Below, one piece after another: positions 1 to 7,242 of a stretch of 15,205 nt of DNA. Under the pieces are notes generated by a model, which had not been told where the DNA came from, made no database searches, and saw only the letters and a list, made by a program, of their open reading frames with translations. How positions within the stretch are numbered: the first letter of the stretch is position 1; every line of letters starts with the position of its first letter. This DNA comes from JBEKHI01 sp050012355. Its GTDB lineage: Bacteria > Actinomycetota > Actinomycetes > Streptosporangiales > Streptosporangiaceae. Position numbers and translations under genes: made by a program. Location of the stretch: the NCBI GenBank assembly GCA_050012355.1, contig JBEKHI010000191.1, forward strand, positions 1-15,205, read 5' to 3'.

Positions 1-778
1 CCCAGTCCTGGTTGGGGTAGTGCAGGCCGAAGCCGAGGAAGCCGAGGGCGGCGACCGACAGGATAGCGTCGGCCACCTGGAAGGTGACGTTCACGATCAC
101 CACGCCGAGCGCGTTCGGCAGCAGGTGCTTGTTGATCAGCCGCCAACGGCCGGAACCGGCCACCCGGGCGGCGGAGACAAAGTCACGGACCCGGAGACTG
201 AGTACCTCACCGCGAATGAGTCGCGCCGGGATCTGCCAGGTGAAGAAACCGATGATCAGCGAGAGCGACAGCACCGAGGCGCCGTACCGCACCGCGACGA
301 TCAGCACGATGAACAGGTAGGGCACCGACAGGAAGATGTCCACCACGCGCATCATCACGGCATCGAGGAACCCGCCGGCCAGTCCGGCGATGGCGCCCCA
401 CAGCGCCCCGATCACGATGCCGACGAACGCGGCGAAGAAACCGATCTCGAGCGACGCCTGGCCACCCTTCATGATCAGCGCCAGGTTGTCGAAGCCCTGA
501 TCGTTGGTGCCGAGCGGGTGACCGGCGCCTGGACCGACGTTCGTCTCCAGCAGATTAGAGGTCAGGATGTTCCCGTGGTAGAACACCGGTCCCAGGAAAC
601 TGAACAGGAAGAAGAACACCAGGACCGCGATGCCGGTCACGGCCAGCTTGTTCTGCGCGAACTCGCGCACCGCCAGCCGCCAGCCGCTCTGTACCGGGCC
701 GATCTCGCCGCCGTCCGGCATTCTAGCCGCGGCGCCTCTGAGATCTAGCTGCGGGAGCGGGGAGATATTTTGTGCCAT
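1..778 (-). CDS. DppC/OppC-like ABC importer permease (3' end cut by window edge)
   Basis: Inner-membrane permease of a peptide/nickel-type (family 5) ABC importer; it pairs with the DppB-like permease encoded just upstream. About 259 residues are visible. The start is ATG at 778 (MAQNISPLPQ), with GGAG a few bases before it and only 29 bases after the dppB-like stop. An N-terminal cytoplasmic segment ends in the OppC-type stretch REFAQNKLAVTGIAVLVFFF, the first membrane helix. Next comes an extracytoplasmic part with GHPLGTNDQGFDN, a motif typical of DppC/OppC proteins, then several hydrophobic helices. The ATPase-coupling EAA-type loop reads DFVSAARVAGSGRWRLINKH and is followed by LLPNALGVVIVNVTFQVADA. 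The frame is still open at the left edge, after LGFLGFGLHYPNQDW, so roughly the last helix is missing. The family is clear; the substrate is not. Confidence 0.93.
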   Translation of the reverse strand, partial: MAQNISPLPQLDLRGAAARMPDGGEIGPVQSGWRLAVREFAQNKLAVTGIAVLVFFFLFSFLGPVFYHGNILTSNLLETNVGPGAGHPLGTNDQGFDNLALIMKGGQASLEIGFFAAFVGIVIGALWGAIAGLAGGFLDAVMMRVVDIFLSVPYLFIVLIVAVRYGASVLSLSLIIGFFTWQIPARLIRGEVLSLRVRDFVSAARVAGSGRWRLINKHLLPNALGVVIVNVTFQVADAILSVAALGFLGFGLHYPNQDW

Positions 779-807
779 ATCGGACTCCAGTTGTCGGGCC
801 GGGCCGG

Positions 808-1755
808 TCAGGCCAGCCGGATACGGGGATCGGCGACAGTGAGCGCCACGTCGGCGAGGAGGTTGCCGATCACCGTGAGCAACGCGCCCAGGAGGGTGTA
901 GGCGAGCAGCACGTCATAGTCCACGTTGTTCAAGCTGTTGTAGAAAAGCAACCCGAGTCCCTGGAAGTTGAACAGGGTCTCGGTGATCAGGTTCCCGGCG
1001 AGCAGGCTCGGGATGGACAGCCCGACCAGGGTAACCATCGGCAGGCTCGCGTTGCGGACCAGGTGGCGCGCCAGCACCAGTCGCTGGGGCAAGCCCTTGG
1101 CCTTGGCCACCTTGATGTAGTCCTGTGCCAGCACATCCATGGACTGGGACCGCATGTACCTGGAGAACTGCGCGACGGAGATCAGCGTCAGCGTCAGGAT
1201 CGGCAGCGTCATGTCCCTGAAGTCACCCATCACCGCCCACACCGAGTTGGACTGGCTCGCCTCGTAGCCGAACAAGTGCAGGTCGAGCGCGAAGAACTGG
1301 ATGAGGATCAGGCCGAGCAGGAACACCGGCATCGCGTAAAGCACGAACGCGGCGCTAGTCGCCACGTAGTCGCCGGCCGTGTTCCGCCGGACCGCCTGGA
1401 AGATGCCCAGCGGGATGGCGATGACTACCGCGAGGACCAGGGAGATGCCAGACAGGTACGCGCTGCGCGCCCACCGCTCCTGGAACAGGGCCGACACCGA
1501 TTGGTTGACCTTGTAGGAGTACCCCAAGTTGCCGTGCAGCAGGTTGTTCATGTAGTGCAGGTACTGCACGAACCACGGGTTATCGAAACCGTTCGCCTTG
1601 TTCCAGGCGGCGATCGCCGCCGTGTTGGCTTTGGCCCCGAGCACGTCGATGGCGGGCGATGGATAGATCACGTGCAACAGCCCGAACGTGCCGATCGAAA
1701 TTCCGACCACCACAATGACGGCTGTGCCGATCCGCCGCGCTATATAGCCGACCAA
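808..1755 (-). CDS. DppB/OppB-like ABC importer permease
   Basis: First permease of the peptide-type ABC importer, predicted as a 315-residue inner-membrane protein. I place the start at TTG 1755 (LVGYIARRIGTAVIVVVG), because a perfect AAGGAGG lies 5 bases upstream and family proteins begin exactly here with a basic stretch and a first membrane helix. The longer frame starting at 1836 adds 27 residues with no family character. Helices follow around residues 9-28, 103-125, 138-160 and 182-200, with further ones towards the C-terminus. The ATPase-contact loop is DYIKVAKAKGLPQRLVLARHL, followed by NASLPMVTLVGLSIPSLLAG. The C-terminal VADPRIRLA is typical of DppB proteins. The dppC-like gene follows after 29 bases, so the two are co-transcribed. 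Peptides are the family's usual cargo, but nickel, opines and glutathione are also carried by this family. Confidence 0.95.
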   Translation of the reverse strand: MVGYIARRIGTAVIVVVGISIGTFGLLHVIYPSPAIDVLGAKANTAAIAAWNKANGFDNPWFVQYLHYMNNLLHGNLGYSYKVNQSVSALFQERWARSAYLSGISLVLAVVIAIPLGIFQAVRRNTAGDYVATSAAFVLYAMPVFLLGLILIQFFALDLHLFGYEASQSNSVWAVMGDFRDMTLPILTLTLISVAQFSRYMRSQSMDVLAQDYIKVAKAKGLPQRLVLARHLVRNASLPMVTLVGLSIPSLLAGNLITETLFNFQGLGLLFYNSLNNVDYDVLLAYTLLGALLTVIGNLLADVALTVADPRIRLA

Positions 1756-1760
1756 CGTTT

Positions 1761-1767
1761 CCTCCTT
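1761..1767 (-). promoter_or_regulatory. Ribosome binding site that fixes the TTG start of the DppB-like permease
   Basis: On the minus strand AAGGAGG, a perfect anti-16S match, stands 5 bases before TTG at 1755. No comparable site precedes the alternative start at 1836. This decides the start codon and points to efficient initiation at a weak codon. Confidence 0.8.
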
Positions 1768-1890
1768 CGCGTCCGCCTGGTGAGGCGGCGCCCACGTGCC
1801 TGGTTGGGCGTGCTGGCGTCCGATACAGGCAGGCACCCGGCGCGGTTAACGTCGGGAGCCGGCGTTTGGTTCCGAATGCCACGGGCGCGA

Positions 1891-2092
1891 GGGCACCATC
1901 CTGGATCCCAGGATTCGGTGTCCGCGTCGCCCCGGCACCCGAATGGACGCCGGTGGCCAGGTCTACTACTCCCTGGTCTCCGGGAATAGTACATGCGACC
2001 CCAGCATCTTTGAACCATTATGTCCGATTACTTGGCGTAGTACCAGCAGCACTGGGACACGAGATCGACCCCCGTTACACTGCGGAGTGTAA
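1891..2092. other. Structured gap: three stem-loops between binding-protein gene and permeases
   Basis: The 446 bases between the permease start (1755) and the binding-protein stop (2202) contain no credible gene. Besides the terminator-like hairpin at 2149-2185 they hold three strong inverted repeats. At 2075-2092, TTACACT and AGTGTAA pair around GCGG. At 1964-1991, TACTACTCCC pairs with GGGAATAGTA, 9 of 10 positions matching, with an 8-base loop. At 1891-1923, ATCCTGG and CCAGGAT enclose ATC, and the stem continues outward through a 2-base bulge with CACC/GGTG and a wobble-containing 3-bp extension. Such elements could be RNA processing or stability structures, or DNA operators for the permease genes. 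I recognise no known riboswitch. Confidence 0.55.
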
Positions 2093-2148
2093 TCAAGCGC
2101 CGACCCAACCGTCAGGTTTCCCGAAGCTACTGGGGTTCCCGTACCGTA

Positions 2149-2185
2149 GGCGGGGGCTCACCGTTATAAACGGAGAACCCCCGCC
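2149..2185 (-). terminator. Terminator-like hairpin after the second binding-protein gene
   Basis: Seventeen bases past the stop of the binding-protein gene, GGCGGGGG and CCCCCGCC form an 8-bp outer stem, and CCGTT/AACGG form an inner stem around the triloop ATA. No long T-run follows on the minus strand, so termination may be partial. Partial stopping here would give more binding-protein mRNA than permease mRNA, a common arrangement in ABC importer operons. It could equally act as a 3'-end stabiliser. Confidence 0.65.
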
Positions 2186-2201
2186 GTTATACGAGAGTTA
2201 C

Positions 2202-4142
2202 TTACTTCTTGAAGTACCAGAACTCGGGGTTAAGCATGTCCTGGGTGACCGACTCGAACGATGCCGGAGGACCGGAGATCGCCTTGTTGACCGCCACCAG
2301 GCCCGGAGTGCCCGCGTAATCGACCTGCTGCTGGAACAGGACCGGCTGCTGCTCGGTCAGATAGGACAGTTCGCTCTTGACCGCCATTGGGTCGCTGCTG
2401 GTCACCGACGCGGTAATCAGCTTGTTAGCCTCCGCGTCGCTGTATCCGCCAGCGTTCTCCGACCCGCCCGTGTTGAAGATCTCGAACGTCGTCGGGTAAG
2501 TGGAGTTGGAGAAGCCGCCCAGGTCGGTCATCGCCCACTTGTTGTCGTAGGCCGGGTTGGCCGCGTCGTTGTAGTCCGACAGAATGGTGTTGAACTGCTC
2601 CGGCACCAGGGTGATATCGATGCCGACGCCGCGCGCCTGCGAGGCCAGGTCGGTCACCACCTGCCCGGTGAGGGGAACCTCGGAGGTGTAGAAGAGGTTC
2701 CAGGACAGTTTGGTGCCCGCCGGGATACCGGTGCCGCACTCGTCGGACGCGGTGCCCGGCTTCGTGCAGGTATCGGTACCGTTCGGCACCACCGACCAGC
2801 CATGCGCCTTGAGGATGTCCGCCGCGGTGGTGGGATCGAATGGATACGGGTCGGTCAGCGCGTCGGCCGGCGTGTACGGCGAGGACGGGTACTTCCCGAC
2901 GACGCCGTAATCCGTCGCCCCGGCACCGTGCAGATAAGCCGTGATGATGCCCTGCTGATCGTATAGGTGCGCCAGCGCCTGCCGGACGTAGAGCTGACTG
3001 ATGATGTTGTCGAAGTCCCCGGTCTTGTCGAGGAAGTTGTAGTTCGCGAACCGGAAACCGTACGACGGGTAGCCGAACACCCCGTAGGCAGAGGTCAGCG
3101 ACTTGGACTGCGTGACGTCGTCGGTGGGGACGTAACCGACGTCCAGTGCCCCCGACTTCAGCGCGTTGTACTCGGCGGCGTCCGAGGCATAGGTGAGTAC
3201 CTCGAACGGAGACTCGACCGAGGCATGCGGTCCGTAGTAGGTGGTGTTCGGCGCAAACGAGTAGCTGCCGTTGGTGGCGTTGAACGAGGTCAGCTTGTAC
3301 GGTCCGTCCACCACCTGCCACAGCGGGTTGGACGCGAACGTCGACACCGCCTTGGCCTGCGTCGTCAGGTAGTTGTAGATCTTCGTGGCGTTCGCCGGGC
3401 TGGTGAAGTCGAGGGTCTTCCCGCCGGTCGCGTCGATCGCCCAGGCGTGCGCGGGCATCGGCTGGATCGAGGAGAGCTCGTCCTGCCAGAACCAGGTCGG
3501 GTTCACCGCCGACTTCAGGTGGAAGACGATCGTGGACGAATTCGGCGTGTCCACGCTGGCCACCTGGTCAGGGATGCCGACTCCGGGGGTGTACGCCGCC
3601 CAGTTCGCCGCGTTCTCCTTCACGGCGGCCTTCACCTCGTCGTACCAGAACAGCACGTCCTGGGAGGTTACCGGCTGGCCATCGGACCACTTCCAGCCCG
3701 ACTTGAGCGTGACCGAGGCCGTCGTGTCACCGTCGGACCACACCGGGTCGTCGGCCAGCGACATCGGCTTGTCCTCGGTCTGGGAGAAGCCGGTGGGGAA
3801 CCAGTACAGCGGCCGGTCCATCTCGTAGCTGAACCAGTAGACCTCGTAGATGCTGTCGGCCGCGCCGGTCACGATCGGGAGCATCCAGGTCGGCGAACTG
3901 CCGCCCTCGATACCGACCTTGAGCAGCCCCGCGTGCGCCGTGCCTGATTGCGCGGGAACCGTGCCGTAGATGCCGCCGCCGCTGATGCCCGACAGCTGAC
4001 CGCCGCTAGTGCTGCTGGAACTGCCGCAGGCGGTGAGCGCCGTCAGCCCGGCCACGGCCGCGAGTATGCCTACGGCCCGCAGCCGCTTCCGGCCACCCCC
4101 TCCCCTCTGCTGGCTGATCGCGCTGATTCGTTCCAGGAACAT
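2202..4142 (-). CDS. Peptide-type ABC transporter substrate-binding lipoprotein (copy nearest the permeases)
   Basis: Extracytoplasmic solute-binding protein, family 5 (SBP_bac_5; DppA/OppA group), 646 residues. It captures the substrate outside the membrane and delivers it to the permeases encoded downstream. The start is ATG 4142 with GGAGGAG 7 bases upstream. The N-terminus is a lipoprotein signal peptide: basic MFLERISAISQQRGGGGRKR, a hydrophobic core, and lipobox LTAC with the acylated Cys at residue 39, followed by a Ser/Gly/Thr linker. Family features include WSDGQPVTSQDVLFWYDEVK, DGPYKLTSFN, LYVRQALAHLYDQQGIITAYLHGAG and a C-terminal PEFWYFKK. Two cysteines in DTCTKPGTASDECG may form a disulfide. 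It is a clear paralogue of the protein encoded at 4904-6835. Substrate unknown. Confidence 0.94.
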   Translation of the reverse strand: MFLERISAISQQRGGGGRKRLRAVGILAAVAGLTALTACGSSSSTSGGQLSGISGGGIYGTVPAQSGTAHAGLLKVGIEGGSSPTWMLPIVTGAADSIYEVYWFSYEMDRPLYWFPTGFSQTEDKPMSLADDPVWSDGDTTASVTLKSGWKWSDGQPVTSQDVLFWYDEVKAAVKENAANWAAYTPGVGIPDQVASVDTPNSSTIVFHLKSAVNPTWFWQDELSSIQPMPAHAWAIDATGGKTLDFTSPANATKIYNYLTTQAKAVSTFASNPLWQVVDGPYKLTSFNATNGSYSFAPNTTYYGPHASVESPFEVLTYASDAAEYNALKSGALDVGYVPTDDVTQSKSLTSAYGVFGYPSYGFRFANYNFLDKTGDFDNIISQLYVRQALAHLYDQQGIITAYLHGAGATDYGVVGKYPSSPYTPADALTDPYPFDPTTAADILKAHGWSVVPNGTDTCTKPGTASDECGTGIPAGTKLSWNLFYTSEVPLTGQVVTDLASQARGVGIDITLVPEQFNTILSDYNDAANPAYDNKWAMTDLGGFSNSTYPTTFEIFNTGGSENAGGYSDAEANKLITASVTSSDPMAVKSELSYLTEQQPVLFQQQVDYAGTPGLVAVNKAISGPPASFESVTQDMLNPEFWYFKK

Positions 4143-4323
4143 CGACGGTCTCCTCCGTGGTCGCGGGCTCGGTCACGCCGGTTCTCGGCGGGACCATACA
4201 TGCTGGAGCTTTGTCCAATTTTGAGGGGAATCGTATGACGGCGATATGCCAGCAGAGAAGAGCAGCAATAACTATTCGACATCAATCTTGATCTTGACGA
4301 CTATGTAACCTGGGCGTTTCCGA

Positions 4324-4345
4324 ATACTCAGAAAATCCCGAGTAT
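4324..4345. repeat. Inverted repeat ATACTC-N10-GAGTAT, candidate operator
   Basis: Perfect 6-bp arms separated by 10 bases lie in the AT-rich zone about 180 bases upstream of the binding-protein start at 4142. The size suits a dimeric regulator, but no regulator gene is nearby and no known consensus is recognised. A chance repeat cannot be excluded. Confidence 0.3.
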
Positions 4346-4686
4346 CAAGAAACACATAAGCAACATTGTTACGCTGTATTACCTCGTGACGTGGCCCAGT
4401 GCGGACTAGCGCGAAGGGGGGCGAACGAGCCCCGCGAGCCGCGACGCGAGACAGGACAGCCCATCGGCCTCCGCGGCGGGACCGATGACCGGTACCGTGA
4501 TGGGCTTATTCGCGGTCAGACCGGAATATCCGAACGTATTGCCTGCCCCGGGTGGAATTAAATGCGCCGAAAGTAGCAAGCTGGCGTGAATTCAATCGCC
4601 CATTTGTTCGTTTTATTGACCCTCGCCGATCGCTGCTCCAGGCGATAGACGCGGCCCCGCCCAGGCCACTCTCCCGCAGAAGCCGA

Positions 4687-4738
4687 CCCCCCTCGCCCCT
4701 CTACAGCCCCGTCGACGGCCCCGTTTCCCCGGTCCCCC
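4687..4738 (-). other. Candidate G-quadruplex-forming tract on the minus strand
   Basis: Six C-tracts of 6, 4, 4, 4, 4 and 5 bases occur at 4687-4692, 4696-4699, 4707-4710, 4719-4722, 4727-4730 and 4734-4738, separated by 3-8 bases. The minus strand therefore has six runs of four or more guanines within 52 bases, meeting the usual four-tract rule with spare tracts. In the direction of transcription it lies about 115 bases beyond the terminator of the upstream binding-protein gene. Confidence 0.5.
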
Positions 4739-4851
4739 AGACTGCTGCGGCCTGACCCCTACGGCGGCCCTGGGCCCTAGACGGCCTCGCAGCCGACGGC
4801 CCGGTGGATCCCCTGGGGGGCCGCCGACGCGAAGCAGGCCATCGCCAACGG

Positions 4852-4886
4852 AAAGCGCCCCCGGCCAGGCTGGCCGGGGGCGCTTT
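4852..4886 (-). terminator. Strong intrinsic terminator after the first binding-protein gene
   Basis: A perfect 16-bp stem, AAAGCGCCCCCGGCCA paired with TGGCCGGGGGCGCTTT, closes on a GGC triloop 17 bases after the stop codon at 4904. On the minus strand the 3' arm runs into TTTCCGTT, a modest T-rich tail. The symmetrical A/T ends allow function in both directions. It should insulate this gene from the downstream copy, making it a separate transcript. Confidence 0.85.
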
Positions 4887-4903
4887 GTGCTCGCTGGTAC
4901 TTG

Positions 4904-6835
4904 TTAGCTCTTGAAGTACCAGAACTCAGGTGCCAGCCAGTACTCCGAGTACTCCTCGAAGCTAGCCGGAGGACCGGAGATCGCCTTGTTCACGGCGAGG
5001 ACACCGCCCTCACCGGCCCAGGTCGGGTTCGGCTGGAACATGACCGGGAGGTCCTTGGCGAGGTAGGACAGCTCGTTGGTCACCGCGTCCGGGTTGGTGC
5101 TGCTGATCGAGGCGTTGATCAGCGAGTCCGCGGTGGGGTCGGAGTAACCGCCGATGTTGCCGGAACCGGTGCTGTTGAACAGGCCGAACGTCGTCGGGTA
5201 GGTCGAGTCGGTCTCGCCGCCGAAGTCGTTCATCGCCCACTTGTTGGAGTACTTGGGGTTGGCCGGGTCGTTGTAGTTCGTCACCAGGGTGGCGAAGCTC
5301 TGCACCGACAGCGTGATCTCGATGCCGACCGCCTTGGCGTTGGACGCCAAGTCGGTGACCTCTTCCTCACCGAGCTGGATGCCCGACGCGTACAGCAGGT
5401 TCCACGACAGCTTGGTGCCCGCCGGGATGCCGGCGCCACACTCGTCGGACGCGGTGCCCGGCTTCGCGCAGGAGTCGGTGCCACCTGGCACCACCGTCCA
5501 GCCGTGCGCCTTGAGGATGTTCGCCGCGTCGGTCGTGCTGTACGGGTACAGGTTCGTCGTGTCGTCGGACGGCGTGTAGTCGGTGGGCGGGTACTGGCCG
5601 ACCGTGCCGTAGCCGGGTCCGCCGGCGTCGTGCAGGTAAGCCGTGATGATGCCCTTCTGGTCCACCAGGTGCTGCAGCGCCTGCCGGACGTAGAGCTGCT
5701 TGATGATGTTGTTGAAGTCGCCGGTCGTGTCCTCGAAGTTGTAGAACGCGCCCTGCCACCCGTAACCCACGGCACCGAAGATGCTGTAGGTGCTCTTCAG
5801 CGTCTTGGCCTCAGTCACGTCGTCGATCGGGACGTAACCGAGGTCAACCGCGCCATCCTTGACGGCGTTGTACTCCGAGGCGTCCGAGGCGAACGACTCG
5901 ACCGACACATCGGACACGACCTTCGCGTGCGGGCCGCCGTAGTTGGGGTTCGGCGCGAACGTGTAGTCATCGCTCGTGGTGTTCAGCGAGGTGAGCTTGT
6001 ACGGGCCGTCGACAATCTGCCAGAGCGGATTGGACGCATAGGTGCTCAGCGACGTGGACGCCTTCGACAGGTAGTTGTAGATCAGCGTCGCGTTGGCGGC
6101 GTTGGTGAAGTCGAGGGTCTTCCCGCCGGCCGCGTCGATCGCCCAGGCGTGCGACGGCATCGGCTGGATGTCACCCAGCTCGTTTTCGGTGAACCAGGTC
6201 GGGTTGACGGTCTTCGTCAGGTTGAAGACGATCGTGGAAGAGCTCGGCGTGGAGACGCTGGACACCTCGTCCGGCAGGCCAAGACCGGGCACGTAGACCG
6301 CCCAGTTCGACGCGGACTCCTTCACGGCGGCCTTCATCTCGTCGAACCAGAACAGGATGTCCTGGGAGGTCACCGGCTGACCGTCAGACCACTTGTAGTT
6401 CGACTTCAGCGTGACCGACACGGTCTTGTCGTCGTTGGAGTACACCGGGTCATCGGCGATCGACTCGGACTTGTTCTCCGTGATATTCGCGCCATTCGCG
6501 TACCAGTAGAGCGGCCGGTACATCAGGTAATCGAAGTTGTAGACGGTGTAGATGCTGTTGTACGCGGCGGTGACGATCGGCAGGATCCACGGCGTGATGC
6601 CGGTGGGCTGGGCGATCTTGATCGTGCCCGCGTGCGCGGTCCCGGACTCGGTCGGCAGGCTGCCGTAGGCGCCGTTGACGCTGGTGACGGTGCTGCTGCT
6701 GCTGCTCGATGAGCCACTACCGCAAGCGGTCAGCACGGCTAGCCCGGCAACGGCCGCGATGGCAGTCGCCGCCTTCAGCCCGAGCCTCCGGCCTCCCTTC
6801 CTGCGCGTGAACCCGCCCGTTATTCCTTGGGTCAT
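4904..6835 (-). CDS. Peptide-type ABC transporter substrate-binding lipoprotein (distal paralogue)
   Basis: Second family 5 solute-binding lipoprotein, 643 residues, starting at ATG 6835 with GGAGG about 10 bases upstream. The signal peptide is MTQGITGGFTRRKGGRRLGL, then a hydrophobic stretch and lipobox LTAC with Cys38, followed by a run of serines that probably forms a flexible tether. It aligns without major gaps to the product of 2202-4142. Shared blocks include WSDGQPVTSQDILFWFDEMK, SHAWAIDAAGGKTLDFT, QLYVRQALQHLVDQKGIITA, KPGTASDECGAGIPAGTKLSW and the C-terminal PEFWYFKS. Differences are concentrated in the N-terminal third and in segments between these blocks. It has its own leader region and its own terminator, so it is probably transcribed alone. 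Tandem duplication is likely; it may bind a different substrate for the same permease pair. Confidence 0.94.
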   Translation of the reverse strand: MTQGITGGFTRRKGGRRLGLKAATAIAAVAGLAVLTACGSGSSSSSSSTVTSVNGAYGSLPTESGTAHAGTIKIAQPTGITPWILPIVTAAYNSIYTVYNFDYLMYRPLYWYANGANITENKSESIADDPVYSNDDKTVSVTLKSNYKWSDGQPVTSQDILFWFDEMKAAVKESASNWAVYVPGLGLPDEVSSVSTPSSSTIVFNLTKTVNPTWFTENELGDIQPMPSHAWAIDAAGGKTLDFTNAANATLIYNYLSKASTSLSTYASNPLWQIVDGPYKLTSLNTTSDDYTFAPNPNYGGPHAKVVSDVSVESFASDASEYNAVKDGAVDLGYVPIDDVTEAKTLKSTYSIFGAVGYGWQGAFYNFEDTTGDFNNIIKQLYVRQALQHLVDQKGIITAYLHDAGGPGYGTVGQYPPTDYTPSDDTTNLYPYSTTDAANILKAHGWTVVPGGTDSCAKPGTASDECGAGIPAGTKLSWNLLYASGIQLGEEEVTDLASNAKAVGIEITLSVQSFATLVTNYNDPANPKYSNKWAMNDFGGETDSTYPTTFGLFNSTGSGNIGGYSDPTADSLINASISSTNPDAVTNELSYLAKDLPVMFQPNPTWAGEGGVLAVNKAISGPPASFEEYSEYWLAPEFWYFKS

Positions 6836-7242
6836 TGGTGGTTGTCCTCCATGCTGTTACGGCCGAGCCTGAGGTACCGGGGTTACGGTGCAGCTCATGG
6901 GGCCGGGGACGTTGTGTCCGGGTTATAGGCAGAGTATGGGCTTTCACGGCCGATTATGCCGGTGTTGTGTCACAATTTGTCATCGATCGCATCACCAAGA
7001 TCCGTCGATCTTCCTAGCTTCCTTCGCATCACCGCAGATCATCCGTGTTTCGGGTGAGTTACACGAAAGAATGACATAACCCTCAGTAGCCAGTCAACGG
7101 CAGGTGAGGATGCCAGCTGGTCCTTGCCGCGGCCGCGGCCGGGTATGCCGCTGCTGGCAGGCACTCGCGGGACACGCGGGGTGCGGTAAGACCGGCCAAA
7201 CGCCGTTATGGGCTAAATGTCGGTAACTGGCGACGGCGAGCA
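6836..7242 (-). promoter_or_regulatory. Leader/promoter region of the first binding-protein gene, with palindromes
   Basis: This is a 407-base gap between purU and the binding-protein gene, with no credible gene. It is AT-richer at about 6920-7080. A perfect palindrome TTGTG-T-CACAA lies at 6965-6975, and AAGATC-CGTC-GATCTT at 6997-7012. CATAAT on the minus strand, next to the first palindrome, is a possible -10, but no matching -35 at the normal distance is convincing. Nearer to purU, TGCCAGC (7111-7117) and GCTGGCA (7153-7159) can form a weak long-loop hairpin that might end the fabG-fabI-purU transcript. Regulator unknown. Confidence 0.4.

Larger units (their letters stand above)
4143..4849. 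other. Long intergenic region between the two binding-protein genes
   Basis: No convincing gene is present. The part next to the downstream gene (about 4200-4380) is clearly AT-richer than its surroundings and is the likely promoter zone for the gene starting at 4142, though I find no good -35/-10 pair. A stretch at 4458-4506 contains AGCCCATC and GATGGGCT, which can pair; the overlapping CATCGG and CCGATG (4462-4487) can pair instead, so the two folds exclude each other. Another AT-rich patch lies at about 4550-4620. The part from about 4640 to 4800 is strongly C-rich on the plus strand. Confidence 0.5.

Noticed and set aside
1756..1836. N-terminal extension of the DppB-like permease to 1836
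   Set aside because: A perfect AAGGAGG lies 5 bases before TTG 1755, and the extra 27 residues do not resemble the family N-terminus.
2967..3947. 326-codon plus-strand open frame inside the second binding-protein gene
   Set aside because: Antisense to a convincing lipoprotein gene, with low-complexity basic composition.
4552..4755. Short plus-strand open frame in the long intergenic region
   Set aside because: The Pro/Arg/Ser-rich product comes from the C-rich tract, no ribosome binding site is seen, and no family resemblance is evident.
4901..6712. 603-codon plus-strand open frame opposite the binding-protein gene
   Set aside because: It is the antisense shadow of a clear family 5 binding protein; its Arg/Val/Gly/Asp-rich composition is typical of reversed high-GC coding sequence.
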